NCBI GenBank assembly: GCA_007844125.1
Contig: CM017561.1
Coordinates: 35,980,862-36,044,861, forward strand
Reading direction: 5' to 3'
From: Sinonovacula constricta
Taxonomy: Eukaryota; Mollusca; Bivalvia; Cardiida; Solecurtidae
Length of the DNA: 64,000 nucleotides
Under the pieces are notes generated by a model. That model ran no database searches. It was not told the DNA's origin and worked only from the letters and a program-made list of their open reading frames with translations. Positions 1 through 46,200 of this stretch are shown here, one piece after another; position 1 is the first letter of the stretch; each line of letters begins with the position of its first letter. Position numbers and translations under genes: made by a program.

Positions 1-517
1 CTTGCATCATACTTAACAGATGGAGATCTGGTATTTTATGTGCAATTGGTTCTTTCCAGATATTAGTTTAGGGTTCACAAATAAATAGTTTCCACATCAG
101 TGAAGATCCCTTATCTTGGCAGTCATCTTTGATGGCAACATCAAGTGATTTTCATATGAATTGTATAGAAGCATAAATTTTATTTTCTTGTAATTTTTTC
201 ATTTGTGGTCCAAAAATTAAAAGCTATCTACCTGATTCGCTACAAATATGCTTTTCAAGGTGTCCTAATTAAAAACAAAAGCAAGCTGAAAAATTGTGAC
301 CGTTTGAAAGAAATATACCAGAAACAAGTCTGTACACAAAATGGATTACCATTGGTATGCATTGTTTACCATGTGGCTGTATTGTTCCTTTAAATTGATC
401 TATTTTGGTCTCTTCAGATTTGGTTAACTCTCTAATTAACTTCAGCTGTCCTTCTACTGTAGCAATATTTATTATTCTATTTTTGGACTGCTCAATATCA
501 ATTGTTTTGTGTTTCAG
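1..517 (+). other. End of G alpha i intron 2
   Basis: Non-coding sequence leading to the exon 3 acceptor. Short open frames here have no recognisable similarity. Confidence 0.8.
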
Positions 518-34051
<33,534 letters not shown>

Positions 34052-34056
34052 ACAAG

Positions 34057-34714
34057 GTATAACCATTGTCAGGTAGTTCAAACCTTACTAGGGCAAGATT
34101 GACACAACAATGACCTGGAGTATAATGTTTACAAGATCCTGATTGGTTAAGACAGATCTGTTAGTCAAATCTGACCAATCATGAGAATGTTTTTGAACTT
34201 TGAACTTTTGCTTGGACTCACGGTCAAAGTTATATACCTGATGTTTCTGATTTAAAATACTTTTGCACAAATTAAAGAACGTTTTCAGTTAAACAATTGT
34301 TGACTATAGCATGATGCCAGTAACAGGATGTCCAATGAGTAGGGGAGCACAATATATATTGACTTTCTTGGCTAAATGTTGATAACACAGCATTGAGAAA
34401 TATGGAGCAAGCTGTCTGCCAATAGTTTTTACTTAATGTAATTTGTATTTGATAAAAGAGTAAGGCTGGCTTATCATTTGGAGGACTTAACAGTATTGTG
34501 TGACTCTATATTTAAAGCTGGTTAGGACATAAAAAATATTTTCAAAATTTTTACTTAAATGAGATACTTGAAATAAATGAAAAAAGGGATATTAGAATTA
34601 ATGGCTAGAAATTTTTAAACAAAGAAAAAATATAAAGTAAAATTAATGAGAGATGTTATCAGTATTGAACCTTAATGAAATGAATGTATTTTTATGTTTG
34701 TCTTTGCATTTCAG
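34057..34714 (+). other. Probable intron in the G alpha i 3' UTR
   Basis: Just after the stop, AACAAG is followed by GTATAA at 34057. A good acceptor, TGTCTTTGCATTTCAG, ends at 34714. Vertebrate GNAI genes also carry an intron directly after the stop, so this position looks conserved. The junction would lie only 5 nt past the stop, too close to trigger exon-junction-dependent decay. No transcript data are available here. Confidence 0.6.
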
Positions 34715-37475
34715 TCTTCATTCATTGTCTTGGGAAGGTGCATTAGGAGTGGGTGTGAAGCAGTCTGTGGTCACATGACCCTCTGGCATGGTCTATGACT
34801 TCACCATGGATTGCCGTCAGGCCAGTTGTGAGTTGGGACCAAAGACAGATGAGACAGCTGTTTCTTCAGCTAAAATCATTAATTTTAAGTCACTTCTTGA
34901 CATAGACAGTGAAACAAACTTTTCCACCGCAACTCAGAACTTTCTCAATGAAGAACAAATTTACTAAGGCTATTAAACTGCAAGATTTGAGTCTGATTTC
35001 ATTGCCAGGTGTTTGATTGGTCATGTTTAAATTGTACATAAGATCTGTATCAATCAGATGCTTGAGCATTGTCTTGTTCTGATGCTGAAAGCTTTAAAAC
35101 CTTAGGCCTTGGTCTTGTAGGTGTTATTTTTTTCTTGTTTGTTTTTCTGGTCTCAGTTCTATGTATATTGATATTTGATAATATTCTTAAAACTGGTGTG
35201 GTATTTATAAGGGGAGTGAATCCAGTATCATCTTTAACACTACCTGATTCATGCCAAAAACTTGTTGTATTATAAGCTCACCTGTGTAATGTTGTTGGAA
35301 ACTTAGTCAGAACACATAGAAATGTCCCAGTCACTCTAGGACAAAAATGAATTGATAGATAGATGATTATATAAAAAAATTACTTATTTAATAGAAGTTA
35401 TAAAATTTAAATAAGCACTAAATTGTTGTGCTGTCATCTTGTAACTTAACAGTTTTGACCTGAATATAGCACTTTGAGTCTAATTATAATGCCAGGCATA
35501 AATTATCTGGGATATTTTTATGTAGGCTGCCTGTGAATCATTATTCTGGTTGCAGTCAACTTTTGATGTAGTGTTTTTCTTATGTGCAATGCTTTTGGGT
35601 ATTGTATTGTCATCATTCAACTTCATGATGTATTCTTTTCTGAATTCAAGGGGGAATGAAAGAATTTCCAGGTCATTGATCATTGTTCGGTTTTTGAGAT
35701 AAATCAAAAAATAATTATTAATGAAATAAGCTACTTTCTTCAAATGTTCATATTTTTATTGTGTAAATTTTATACTTTCGCTTCTTTTTTAGCATTTTCC
35801 TTGCATCAACGTTTTCTACAATGTTTATATTCAAATCATGATATTTTTATAGTAATAATTTATTTTAAATAGAAGTGATATCATGCAAAAAGTTAAGAAA
35901 TAGTAACTTGTAGTACTTTCAGACAAAAAGTTATTGTGAATAGGAGTTGTTTTGAAAAAGATTACTTGTCTCGATCGTGTTATAATTGTGCCAAGAACAA
36001 AGAATTTTCATGTTTTGATTTTCACAAAATATCATTCCTGTCTATTGCCATGATTCCAAATTATCTTCTTTTGGCAAAGTGTATTTTTAATTATTTTATG
36101 TGTCAAAATGTTTTTTTCCTTCTATTTAGAAAAGACTCTGCTGCAAACTATGGATTATTTGTTAATTAACATACAATGGTACTTTCAATGGATCTAATTA
36201 TGTGGAATAACTGAAAAAAGTGATAAACTCTTCTCGTCTTGTAACTTATTAGAGCAAACATTTTGATTTCTGAGTCAGTTTTACATTACTTAATGAGAGA
36301 GAAAGATGCTTCATAGTTTAAACTTTACCCATAAGTCCACAATGTCAGGGTATAGATTGCAAGTATTTATTGTGCAATGTGTTTCAATGTTGCTAGATTT
36401 CTCCTTATCATCTTATACAATACAGTATATTATATATGTTTATTTTATTTTTTTCACTTTTTGGAGCCAAGGAGCAACTTAGTTGAAATCCGTGAACAAT
36501 TGATTATTGTCAATTTTTGTCCTTATAAAAAATGAACTTATTAATTTCCATGTATCAAATTTTTAATTAAATATGAAATATTCAGCAAAGATCTGATGTC
36601 TGTATTCTGAGCAGGAATATTTGCTTCTTGTATTTAGATATTTATACTAAAGATAAACGTCTTAGTTTTTTTTTTTTTAGGTATATTTATTTATAAGATC
36701 AATGAATTACTTATGTGCTGATACCTTGTATTATGTACTATCGTAATTGTTATTGGCTTTAAAATTCCTTCTGACAGCATTGTCGTAAACATTCAGTATT
36801 GTAGACTTTTATCCATCAAAGTGACATGGTAACATCAGCACTGTTTAGTCACTAGTCTTACCCGCATGTGGCTTTGTCATCAGGTTCTGTCTGTGAATTA
36901 TGTTGCTTCTTGGGAAGCTGGTAAACTTACATATTTACAAAGCCTTGACAACTTTGAGAGTTGTTCCCGAACAAAAATTAAATATAAAACATTGATCTTT
37001 GAAATTAAATGGTTTTAAATTTTGCATTTTTTTTTTTTTAAATATTTGTTTTCTTCCTCGAGACATGGTGCACAGTTTGTTTTGTAAATTTTTATATTTT
37101 ATGGACCAATGGAACGATTTAACGGGACATCAAAACTGATTTTACATAAAAGTGAGATTTTAAAGGCTGGATGTTTGTTAGTAGTCTTGCTGTATATATT
37201 TATATGTATAAATATATATATTGAAGGGAGAGTGTGATGTGAGAGTGTTGAAAGTGATGATTGTGAGTGTTGAGTGAGAGCAGAATCTGTAAGGCTAGGT
37301 CTGTAATGTGTATCAGGCACAATGTTCTGTTTCTTCTCTATTAAGAACTATTATTTATGTGAGTATACTATTTCACCTCTCTAAGTGTTTCAGAGCTGAT
37401 TTATTTCTGAAAATTGTAGCTGCTTCTGTAAAATTATATGTTTTTTTTTCTAATAAAAAAAAAAAAAATGAAAAG
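34715..37475 (+). other. Putative long 3' UTR of the G alpha i gene
   Basis: No coding pattern is visible. Scanning from the putative UTR acceptor, the first canonical AATAAA I find is at 37452-37457, followed by a genomic A run. This would give a UTR of about 2.7 kb that is AT-rich and largely free of the interspersed families seen elsewhere, which fits exonic sequence. The end point is inferred. Confidence 0.5.
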
Positions 37476-37506
37476 TTTCACCTTACTTTTATTCTATTTT
37501 GCAAAC
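37258..37506. repeat. Direct duplicate X, copy 1 (249 bp)
   Basis: It starts TGATTGTGAGTGTTGAG and ends ATTTTGCAAAC. Near-identical to 37719-37966; differences are a few substitutions and small length changes in T and A runs. It contains candidate poly(A) signal 1. Confidence 0.9.
37452..37457 (+). terminator. Candidate poly(A) signal 1 of G alpha i
   Basis: This is the first canonical AATAAA after the stop codon that I can find. It is preceded by a T run and followed by an A run. It lies inside the upstream copy of a duplicated 249-bp segment. Confidence 0.45.
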
Positions 37507-37718
37507 AATGAAATATCAGCCAATCACAATGCTTGGATTTCAGTATCAGCAAACCACATGTACTCATAACTGTTAGTAAGCCAACTAGAAACTTAAGACC
37601 TAACAAGTTTGTAACCATGGCCAGTGTCAGTGGATTTTGGCGGCAGCCATTTCATTCTGTGACGTTTCACACACTTGCGCACCACATCGAGACAACAGCA
37701 CACATCCCCCGTACCGAA
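37507..37718 (-). pseudogene. Copy of the TMEM168 terminal exon end, inserted between duplicates
   Basis: These 212 bp match 42777-42988 in the same orientation with two mismatches that I can find. The source covers the last 126 coding nt plus 86 nt of 3' UTR of TMEM168 (- strand). The copy has no acceptor or upstream exon and so is a fragment. It has duplicate X on both sides. Read on the + strand, as part of the G alpha 3' region, it is antisense to TMEM168 mRNA. Confidence 0.9.
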
Positions 37719-37966
37719 TGATTGTGAGTGTTGAGTGAGAGCAGAATCTGTAAGGCTAGGTCTGTAATGTGTATCAGGCACAATGCTCTGTTTCTTCTCT
37801 ATTAAGAACTATTATTTATGTGAGTATACTATTTCACCTCTCTAAGTGTTTCAGAGCTGATTTATTTCTGAAAATTGTAGCTGCTTCTGTAAAATTATGT
37901 TTTTTTTCTAATAAAAAAAAAAAAAAAATGAAAAGTTTCACCTTACTTTTATTCCATTTTGCAAAC
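37719..37966. repeat. Direct duplicate X, copy 2 (248 bp)
   Basis: Second copy of 37258-37506, starting immediately after the inserted exon fragment. It contains candidate poly(A) signal 2. The unique sequence after it (TAATGAAGTTGG) differs from what follows copy 1. Confidence 0.9.
37910..37915 (+). terminator. Candidate poly(A) signal 2 (duplicate copy)
   Basis: Second copy of the same AATAAA in the downstream 248-bp duplicate. Its use would add about 460 nt, including the antisense TMEM168 segment. Confidence 0.4.
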
Positions 37967-40119
37967 TAATGAAGTTGGTGCATCTGTGACAAGTGAAAAA
38001 AGTATGCATGTGTTTTATTTTTCAATGCATTTTCATTATTTCTTCCAGATTATGTGGCAGGCAAACTTGGTAGATTGGGTCATGTATGTTTTACAAAACT
38101 CTTGTTTTCATTGTCTTGTAATACTGGTACCTGTGATAGTCTTCATAATATTTATGTTTCTTTCCATCTTATTCAAATAGATACCATAGCATGTAGCAAT
38201 ACCAAAATACAAATTGCCATGAATGAGTAGTTGGTTTCAAATTCTACAGTTGTCACAAATGCAGACGTAAGCTCATGGCAAATATTGTACCATGTGATCT
38301 TATAAAGAATCTTCTGCAAAGAAACTTTAAAAAGCATGTCATCATTACAGGTCCTGTTATATATCAACCAAAAAAACTAAACCATTTTTGCAGCCTTTTT
38401 TTGATAATTATTTAGTAAAAATAATGATTTTGAGAAGCAGAATTGATTTTCTGTTATATACACAGATCATTTTTTACTTGTTTAAATTCTGGGGAACTGT
38501 TAAAAATGCAGACACAACTTGTTTATAGGACAAATAAAGAGACGATTAACAAATAATAAAAAACTCTGAATCAAAAACCCAAACTGAAGTAACACATTTG
38601 CTGTTAATAGGATAAACATATGATAAATATATAAGTACTATTACTTTCAGAAACAAAGTATATTTCTAAAACTTAAACATTTCTTTTCAGATGATGCTAT
38701 ATCAGAGATAATTTCATGTTGATATCAGATGAAACATAATGTTGTTGGTTTTTTTTAGTTAGATAGGGGAGGATATTTAAAAAGTTTAGTCAAAAAATTA
38801 TTCAGTGTTAATTAAATAATTAAAAAGTTCAATAAAGGGGCATAACTCTGTCAAACAAAACTTAGGTTACCTATCTTTTAGAAATTGAGTACTCTTGACG
38901 GTGAACAAGTATTCCAAGTTGAATAACCTCAACTGTTGTTGATAAATAGACTGACTAACTCTAGCAGACTAGAGGGTCATGACACGAGATTCAGTTGGGG
39001 TTGGGGGTTGTTTTTTTGTTGTTTTTTTTTTGGGGGGTGGGGGGGGGGGTGCTGCTGCGAATGGAGCTAATAAACGCTCTAAAAAGTGCTGCCAGGCTTT
39101 GTCCAAGCTAATGACAATGGCCTGTTGAAAGGTACAATGTTCACATATAATGTTTTATCAGAGGTAATACTTCAACTCATTATCCACTGTGGTTAAACAA
39201 TGTTGTATTCTACTAAGCGAAAGTTAATAAAATGATTTAACAGACTGTGGTAATTATGTTGCTTTTAAGTTCTTTTTACAAAAGTCCCTATGTCTGTAAA
39301 ACTGTGATTAATATTTCAAGATGTGTAGTCAACCTCATTGTATTATGGATAAGGCATTTGTTGATCTTAGGTCAGGCATCGCTTTAATCTTTTATTTCCT
39401 CATTTTGATAAAAAACACATTTGTGTACTCAAGTCAATGAGCAGGATGGGTCGATACAATAAATCACCTGTGTTGTGTCTATTAGTACAAGGCAATCTAT
39501 TAACCTGTTGATCCTGATAGTGATAGCTTCCATTGCAAGCTGGCTGATCTTCATGTATGTCGCCCCTTTTTCATATTCAGAAAATGTTTAATTATCAGAG
39601 AAAAAATAAATAAAACAGCACAACTGGCACAAGGAAATATCACCATCTCCAGGAACATGGTCATTTTATCAGATGAAACAGAACACATGTGTTTGTATTA
39701 TTTCTATGGGGGAGGAGATTAAACATAGTTAAGGCTCAGATTAAAATATGGTTTTATTCTTTTTAAAAAGGAGCAAAATGTAAGTTCACCACATGCTTGT
39801 ACAAGCACTGATCTAACCAAGTACCATAATGCGAACATGAATTTCCTTGTGTAATGGTATATGTTTAAAAGACAAAATGCAACCTACGCCTTCAAACTTA
39901 ATAACTAAAAAAATCTCTTTAAATCAAATTTAATTTACATTATTTTTAATGTTTTATTGAGTAAAAATCAAAGAATAGATATATCCTGCTTAGAACTGTT
40001 TAAAACAGTTCACGAAGACATTAACCTATAGTCTCAAATTATGATCCATACAGTAAGATTAGCCCAACAAAGCAATAAGGCCAGGGGTAAAATTCATAAA
40101 AAATCTGTTTTTCCTGACT
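37967..40119. other. Intergenic region between the convergent genes
   Basis: No coding signal. A T/G-rich run at 38994-39052 includes a long G tract. A scrap of the AATAGTGTAGATC family may lie at 39500-39560. Confidence 0.6.
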
Positions 40120-40602
40120 TTAAAGGTGGTAACCAACAGTTTGAACCTGATTTTTTTTCGCAAAGAACCAAATAAATTACTGTTGCCTGAAAAGATCAAG
40201 CAAAGTGCTGATTATTGACGTTCTACATCTATGTGAAAAGTGAAATATAACACATCACTCGTCATTACAAAGAGGTATTTCCTATCAAAGCCACACTGCA
40301 CAGTTAGCTATTTTTAAACTAAAAAAACGGGTGACCCATAACTATATAATCATTCGGGTAATACGCTCTGACCTCGATGTCTATTTTTAGAAATCACATT
40401 CATGCATATTTATAGTTTTAGAAAGAATGGGCATGTAGAGTGATTTAGTTCACGCTTTCTACTGTCTTACAATTAAGACAATGTTCAAAAAATCGTCTTG
40501 GGTTAGACTTAGGTTTGACTTTTTGCAGAAATTATGCCCCAATTCCCACAGTCCAGGATTACATGCACTTGGTGAAGACAAACTGTCAGATATCACATTT
40601 AA
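40120..40602 (+). mobile_element. TTAA-flanked MITE family 1
   Basis: TTAAAGGTGGTAACCAACAG at the left, AAACTGTCAGATATCACATT then TTAA at the right; internal GCCACACTGCACAGTTAGC matches. Confidence 0.8.
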
Positions 40603-41225
40603 CTGAAAAATTTCATTAAATCTAAAAATGTTTTACTAATATATAAAAAATGTAAAGATTTGTTCATATAACAATATAATCTATTCATAAAAGTATTTAA
40701 TCTAAGAAAAGTAAAAGGGAAAATTGAGATATTGAAACAATTTCCTTATACAATGAACCAGAAGGATATATTAATTTTGCATGATCGTTAAGTATTGTAA
40801 TTATAAACAATAAAAATTAAACAAAAAAACATTGTATATTGATTAATTAAAATTATGCCACATAAATTGCAATTAACCAAAAAAGGTACTGACATTTTTT
40901 TTATCAAACTAATACTTGCCGAATACATTTATGACACAAACACTTATATACTAATTTGTGATAAGTTTTACATTAAATATTACAATTTATGCCACAGCCA
41001 TGGTACGTAACAAGTATTTTGGCATTAATATTCATGAAGATGAGACCATTGAAAAAGTGGATAATGGACAACATTGTCAATGAGTTAAAGTTTACAGATG
41101 GCACACAACAACAATAATGTTATTACATATAATGTTTTCCACTCCTATGTACATAAAATTAATATAAAACTGTCCCCTTAAAGGATAGTGTAAAAATCAT
41201 ATTCACATGATAATTTCTCTCTTCT

Positions 41226-42034
41226 TTAAAGACGATATCTAACAGTTTGCATATATCAAATACATGTCGCAACATCTTACTCCTGTTCTTGGGAATTTTG
41301 CATAATTGCTGCAACTTATACTTTAGTTTAAGTAAAGGCTGTTTTTAATATAACCTAATTTTATTGACAGTAAAAACTGTGAAATATAAAAAATTGTGAA
41401 ATATATCTCATTAAATGTCCATTATTTCTGAATCAGTAAATAGGCATGATGGCGATATCAGGTAAAAAAAAGATACCATCGTCCCAGCTGATTACCTAGA
41501 AGATCATGTGATTGTGATTGCCGGCATTTTTGCTGATACTGTGCAGCGACATTTCTATCATTATAGCACAGGGGCTCTTATGAGGTGCCCAGCGACTGAA
41601 CCCGGTCTGTCTATTATACTGACACCGACGAGTTGGGCGTAATGCTGTCCCCTTAGCCCCGAGCGTTAGGAGGGAAGCCACTACTACCAACTTTAAAGTC
41701 TTTGGTTTGACCCGGCCGGAGTTTGAACCCACAACCTCCCGATCCGCGAGCCAAGGCTCTACCAATTGAGCTAATGCGGCCGGTCCTAGATGATCATGTT
41801 ACATGATCTCAAAAGAAAGCGGCTTCGTTATTTTAAAAATATCAAACTGTGCAGCCTGGCTCAGATAGGAAATTTTTTTTTGTAATATCAAGTGGGGTAT
41901 TATTCTATCATTATCACCTGGACACAGGGCACTACTAAACATCATTTTGCTCTAGATCTTTGTGGGTAACAATGATTTATATGGTTACATGAGACACAAA
42001 CAAGTATGTCCAAACTGTTGGATACCACCTTTAA
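41226..42034 (-). mobile_element. TTAA-flanked MITE family 1, split by a SINE
   Basis: Left TTAAAGACGATATCTAACAG, right CCAAACTGTTGGATACCACC then TTTTAA-type end; internal GGCTCAGATAGGAAA in reverse. Removing the SINE at 41510-41784 leaves about 520 bp, near the family size. Confidence 0.75.
41510..41784 (-). mobile_element. tRNA-derived SINE, family 2, with 15-bp target-site duplication
   Basis: Reverse orientation; head CGGCCGCATTAGCTCAATTG and B box GGGTTCAAACTCC on the - strand. Flanking CCTAGAAGATCATGT (41495-41509) and CCTAGATGATCATGT (41785-41799) are a 15-bp duplication with one mismatch, proving insertion into the MITE. Confidence 0.92.
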
Positions 42035-42337
42035 AACCAAAATACAGTACAAAAATGATTACATGTTACAACACGATACATAAATATTGACACTATGACA
42101 ATAACCAGCATCATAGCAAATAAACAGATAATAAATAAAACAGGTTTCCCTCTAAACATCATATAAAAAACATAAGGACAATACCACAAAAAGTACAGTT
42201 ACACACCATTTGAAGGATGTGGTTCAGATGAAGATGCATTGCTAAAAACTTGAAATTTACTGCAACTTTTCTGTGAATTTTGATTTCCTTAATTTAAAAC
42301 AAAAATCAATTTAACTGAAACAAACATAAAATATTTC

Positions 42338-42361
42338 TAATAATAATAATAATAATAATAA
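42338..42361. repeat. (AAT)n microsatellite
   Basis: Eight trinucleotide units. Confidence 0.9.
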
Positions 42362-42442
42362 TGTATATTTTTTAAAATAATGCATAAAGTTATATATTTA
42401 ATACAGCAAATCTACTTCCTTTTTAGTGTTATTTTGAATTAA

Positions 42443-42448
42443 TTTATT
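42443..42448 (-). terminator. Candidate poly(A) signal of TMEM168
   Basis: AATAAA on the - strand, 415 nt past the stop. No other canonical signal was seen between it and the stop. Confidence 0.4.
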
Positions 42449-42862
42449 TTGTTTGTTTGTTTGTGCAATGTCTATAGTAGTCTATAGTAGTAAGAAAGTC
42501 TCAAAGTATACATCTATATCTCTAATACTTTTTAGAAGCTGTAATACTTCTTTATAATTAAGAAAAGTGCCGAAGTCTAAGCAGGAATGAAACATAGAGA
42601 TCACAGACAAATAATAGGCTTGTTCAACATTCTTCTACAATTATAAAATCATTCTTAGCACAATCACTCATCAAAATGAAATCCCAGTTGTTAAATTGGT
42701 CAATATGTACAAAGCAACCATGGAAAACTGTTGCTATAATCTGAGTTTTCTCTTGCAAGGATCTGATTGGTTAAAAAATGAAATATCAGCCAATCACAAT
42801 GCTTGGATTTCAGTATCAGCAAACCACATGTACTCATAACTGTTAGTAAGCCAACTAGAAAC

Positions 42863-43247
42863 TTAAGACCTAACAAGTTTGTAACCATGGCCAGTGTCAG
42901 TGGATTTTGGCGGCAGCCATTTCATTCTGTGACGTTTCACACATTTGCGCACCACATCGAGACAACAGCACACATCCCCAGTACCGAAAAAGTTCACTCC
43001 TTTGATCAGAGGTTTGGTGACTTTTGGAAAGTTTCCGTCCCAGTGTTCTTCAATATCTTCTGGGGTGGGCAGATGGAATGTGAAATCTGTCCAGTCCTTC
43101 GACACTTTGTAGACTGCACGGACTGCTCGTTTCTTGTCTGACCACGGTGGGTCAACATCCTCACTCAGGTTATAGGTCACCCAGTCATCAGTAAACATTC
43201 CAATGTTGGATTTGTCCCCAAACTCTGGATCTGTGTTCACTTGGTAC
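42863..43247 (-). CDS. TMEM168: TMEM168 terminal coding exon 5
   Basis: The acceptor ends CTTATATGTTGCAG. It encodes YQVNTDPEFGDK, then FTDDWVTYNLSED, YKVSKDWTDFTFHLPT and a basic C terminus ending GHGYKLVRS with TAA at 42865-42863. The last 126 coding nt and following 86 nt are the source of the copy at 37507-37718. Confidence 0.93.
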
Positions 43248-46200
43248 CTGCAACATATAAGAAAATAATTTAACCCTTTAGCTAATGCATAGGCCATTTT
43301 TTTGGCCTTTGTAAAGCATTCACAATTATTCCTTTCATTTGTAGCTGCATCAACACAACTAAGGGTTAATTTGTTGACTAGTTTTATCTAGTTTATATAA
43401 TTATATGCCAAAAATGCATGTGTTTAAAGATATTTAAAACTGTTTCAATGAAAATCATCGAAATCAAGTGAATTTTTAAAACCGTGTACATTTACTATGA
43501 ATGAAAGGGTTATCAGGCTCTTGAAACATTTGAGATGAAATAAAAATGAAACTTAATTTGTTAGTTTACCACTCTGCCAACTATCAGGACCAGTGGACTC
43601 AACTTATAAGCTTGTCATGACTCTGTGTTAAGAATAAGCTGTATTGTAACTATTGTTGCAGGTTTTTAATAGTCTCTGTAGTACATGCCTAGTTCTGCAA
43701 CTCAGAATTGTTGTTGTTAGCTCAGAATTTCTGTTGTTGTTATGAAATTACAACAACAAAACTTGGTATCTCATTCAACTTTTAACAAAGTTCTATGTTT
43801 AAATTTGTATTCATGTCACAGAAAAAGTACACCCTAATGGGTATGTGGTACCTGGTACCAATGAGATTGGAACCTTCAAAACAACCACTTTCATAATTAT
43901 TTTTCTGTATAAGATGATTTTGAAATAAGTTAAGTAATAATACCACTAATGGATATCAGTTAAAAGACCCAATTATAAAAAGTTTTAGCTCAGACTAAAA
44001 CTTAAATCCTCTAAGGCTGTCAGTTTTGTTGTACCTGCATGTCTGGATTGCTACATATTCCCCGTCCACACGAGCTACCTCCTGGACCCAGCGCCACGAT
44101 TGCTCCGTGTCCAACACCAGGATCAGTCTGGATCCCAGGTTCACATTCTTACCAGACCACCACTCTAACAAGGTGGCCAGCTTCAGTGTGCCCGACCCTA
44201 GTGATGTAAGGGTACACACAAGGGTTAAATTGTGCACACTGTATTTAATGTTATGTGGACAGGAAAAAACATATAATATTAAAAAGCTAATATTTTTAAT
44301 AATAATATTAAATTAGCTAAAAAATGTAAATAAAGTGCTAGCATCCTAAATATAGAATATAATTTTAAATAAAAATAAACAAAAGTTTGCCATATGATAA
44401 TGGCTCTTCAGTGCAAATTAATTTCAATAAAGATGAAACAAGTTTTTGGCAGCAAGCATGGTAAATCATATTGGATGCTTATGTAAACTGATCCAGCTTG
44501 TGTATAAAAATATAAAGATGAAACACTTTTTAATGGAATGTCATCTAGCTGATGAAGTACCATATTTGTAAGCAATGAGAGACATTAATGAATAGTTTCC
44601 CCTTAATAATCCCTAAATGCAAGTAGGTCCTTTCATTTGTATACTCAGTTTGTATAACACTACTCTATGGAGTGTATGTTGACTTTTCTGCCTTTCTTGT
44701 GATACCCAGGTTAAACATCATCAACACTTTCCATTTTCTTTTTCAAATAACAAGTCTCTACACATATCTTAATGAATTTTAAGCTTATGTTTATACAAAA
44801 GTATGAAATTTCACTGTTTGTAATTGCAATATCTACAAAAGAACAGGTCATAAAGTCCAAGAATTCCAACTGAAAGGACCTACCTACTGTTTGGAATACC
44901 TTGGATATTAACTAACAAGGAAGACAATTTCCAATTCACCAATGTTTTGTACATAAAACCCAAACTAACAACAAAGATGCAATAGTGCTCCCACCTGAGA
45001 GAGCCCAGTCCCCAGTGTCATGACAATCCCCGCAGTAGTACAGAAGATAGGTGTCATATCTGGGTCCATCTGGAGTTTTACGGTCAAAGAACTGCTTCAC
45101 CTTAGAGGCAAGGTAATCCTCTCCGATACCACTGGACGAGAAATCACAGCCGTAGTTCTCAATCATGTTGAAGTTGAAAAACTGTTGTACCTAAATGCAG
45201 AATTTATTAGTTTAGTGATGGAGTTGTGAGATTTGCCGGCATTTTTACCAATAATGTATCGATACTGTATTTGCCGTATTAATTATAAATTAAAATTTAA
45301 ATCATCTCATACAGATCAATATTACCTGGTATGTTTACAAGGAAATTTAGCAATCAAATGTAAATTTCCTTGCATAAAAGTATGTATAAACAAATAACAC
45401 ATATAATTATTTAATAATGGCAGTTTAAAATGTAAAAGGGCAATGACTGCTATTTATTAACATAGAAATCATTTAGGGGGAATTAGTTTTTTTAGTTTTT
45501 AAAGTTATTCAAAAATCTCTAGACCCATAGTTTACTTAACTGTCCAGACAAGCTCAAAAGCTCTTTTTTTACAATGACCTCTAAGCATGACCTTGACCTT
45601 GACACATTGTCATATTATTTAAGTCACTTTTGCCAAGTTATTTAAAAGACCCTTAAGCTATAAGCTCCACAATGATCATTATAGCAACATCCAGCTATTT
45701 GGGTGGAGGAAGACCCCAGACAAATGTCTGGGTAGAACCAATGGCGTACCGCAAGTCAGCTAAAAGACCTTCTCACATTAAGTCCTTCAACCCAAACGGG
45801 ACTCGAACCACGTGGAGAGAGGCTAAGCAGTCAGAGGAGTTACAAATCAGCAACACTACCACTACGCCACAGGCGCCACCGCCATGTTATTTCAAAATAA
45901 TCTAAAGCAAAAAGGATATACAGACCAAACAGGAAAATGCGATCTATGTAGCAGATACACAGCCATCATACATCCTGAACTGCCGTAATAAATTGGAAAC
46001 ATTTACCTTATTCAGAGTGAGAGTTGCTCTGGAGCTCATCTCTTGAATTGCTGTGGCAGACAACAATTTGACACCTCCACCTTGTCTGTAGGATAATTGA
46101 AAAAAAGAAGCATTTTTACATGTTTCAAGCTATCCTCTGCATTAGAATTTTATTTCAAAGAAAGATGAAATGATATATAAAACTTTGCCAGTAGTTCCTC

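Noticed and set aside
42803..43141. 112-codon + strand frame opposite the TMEM168 last exon
   Set aside because: Shadow of the - strand exon; part of it also appears in the copy at 37507-37718.
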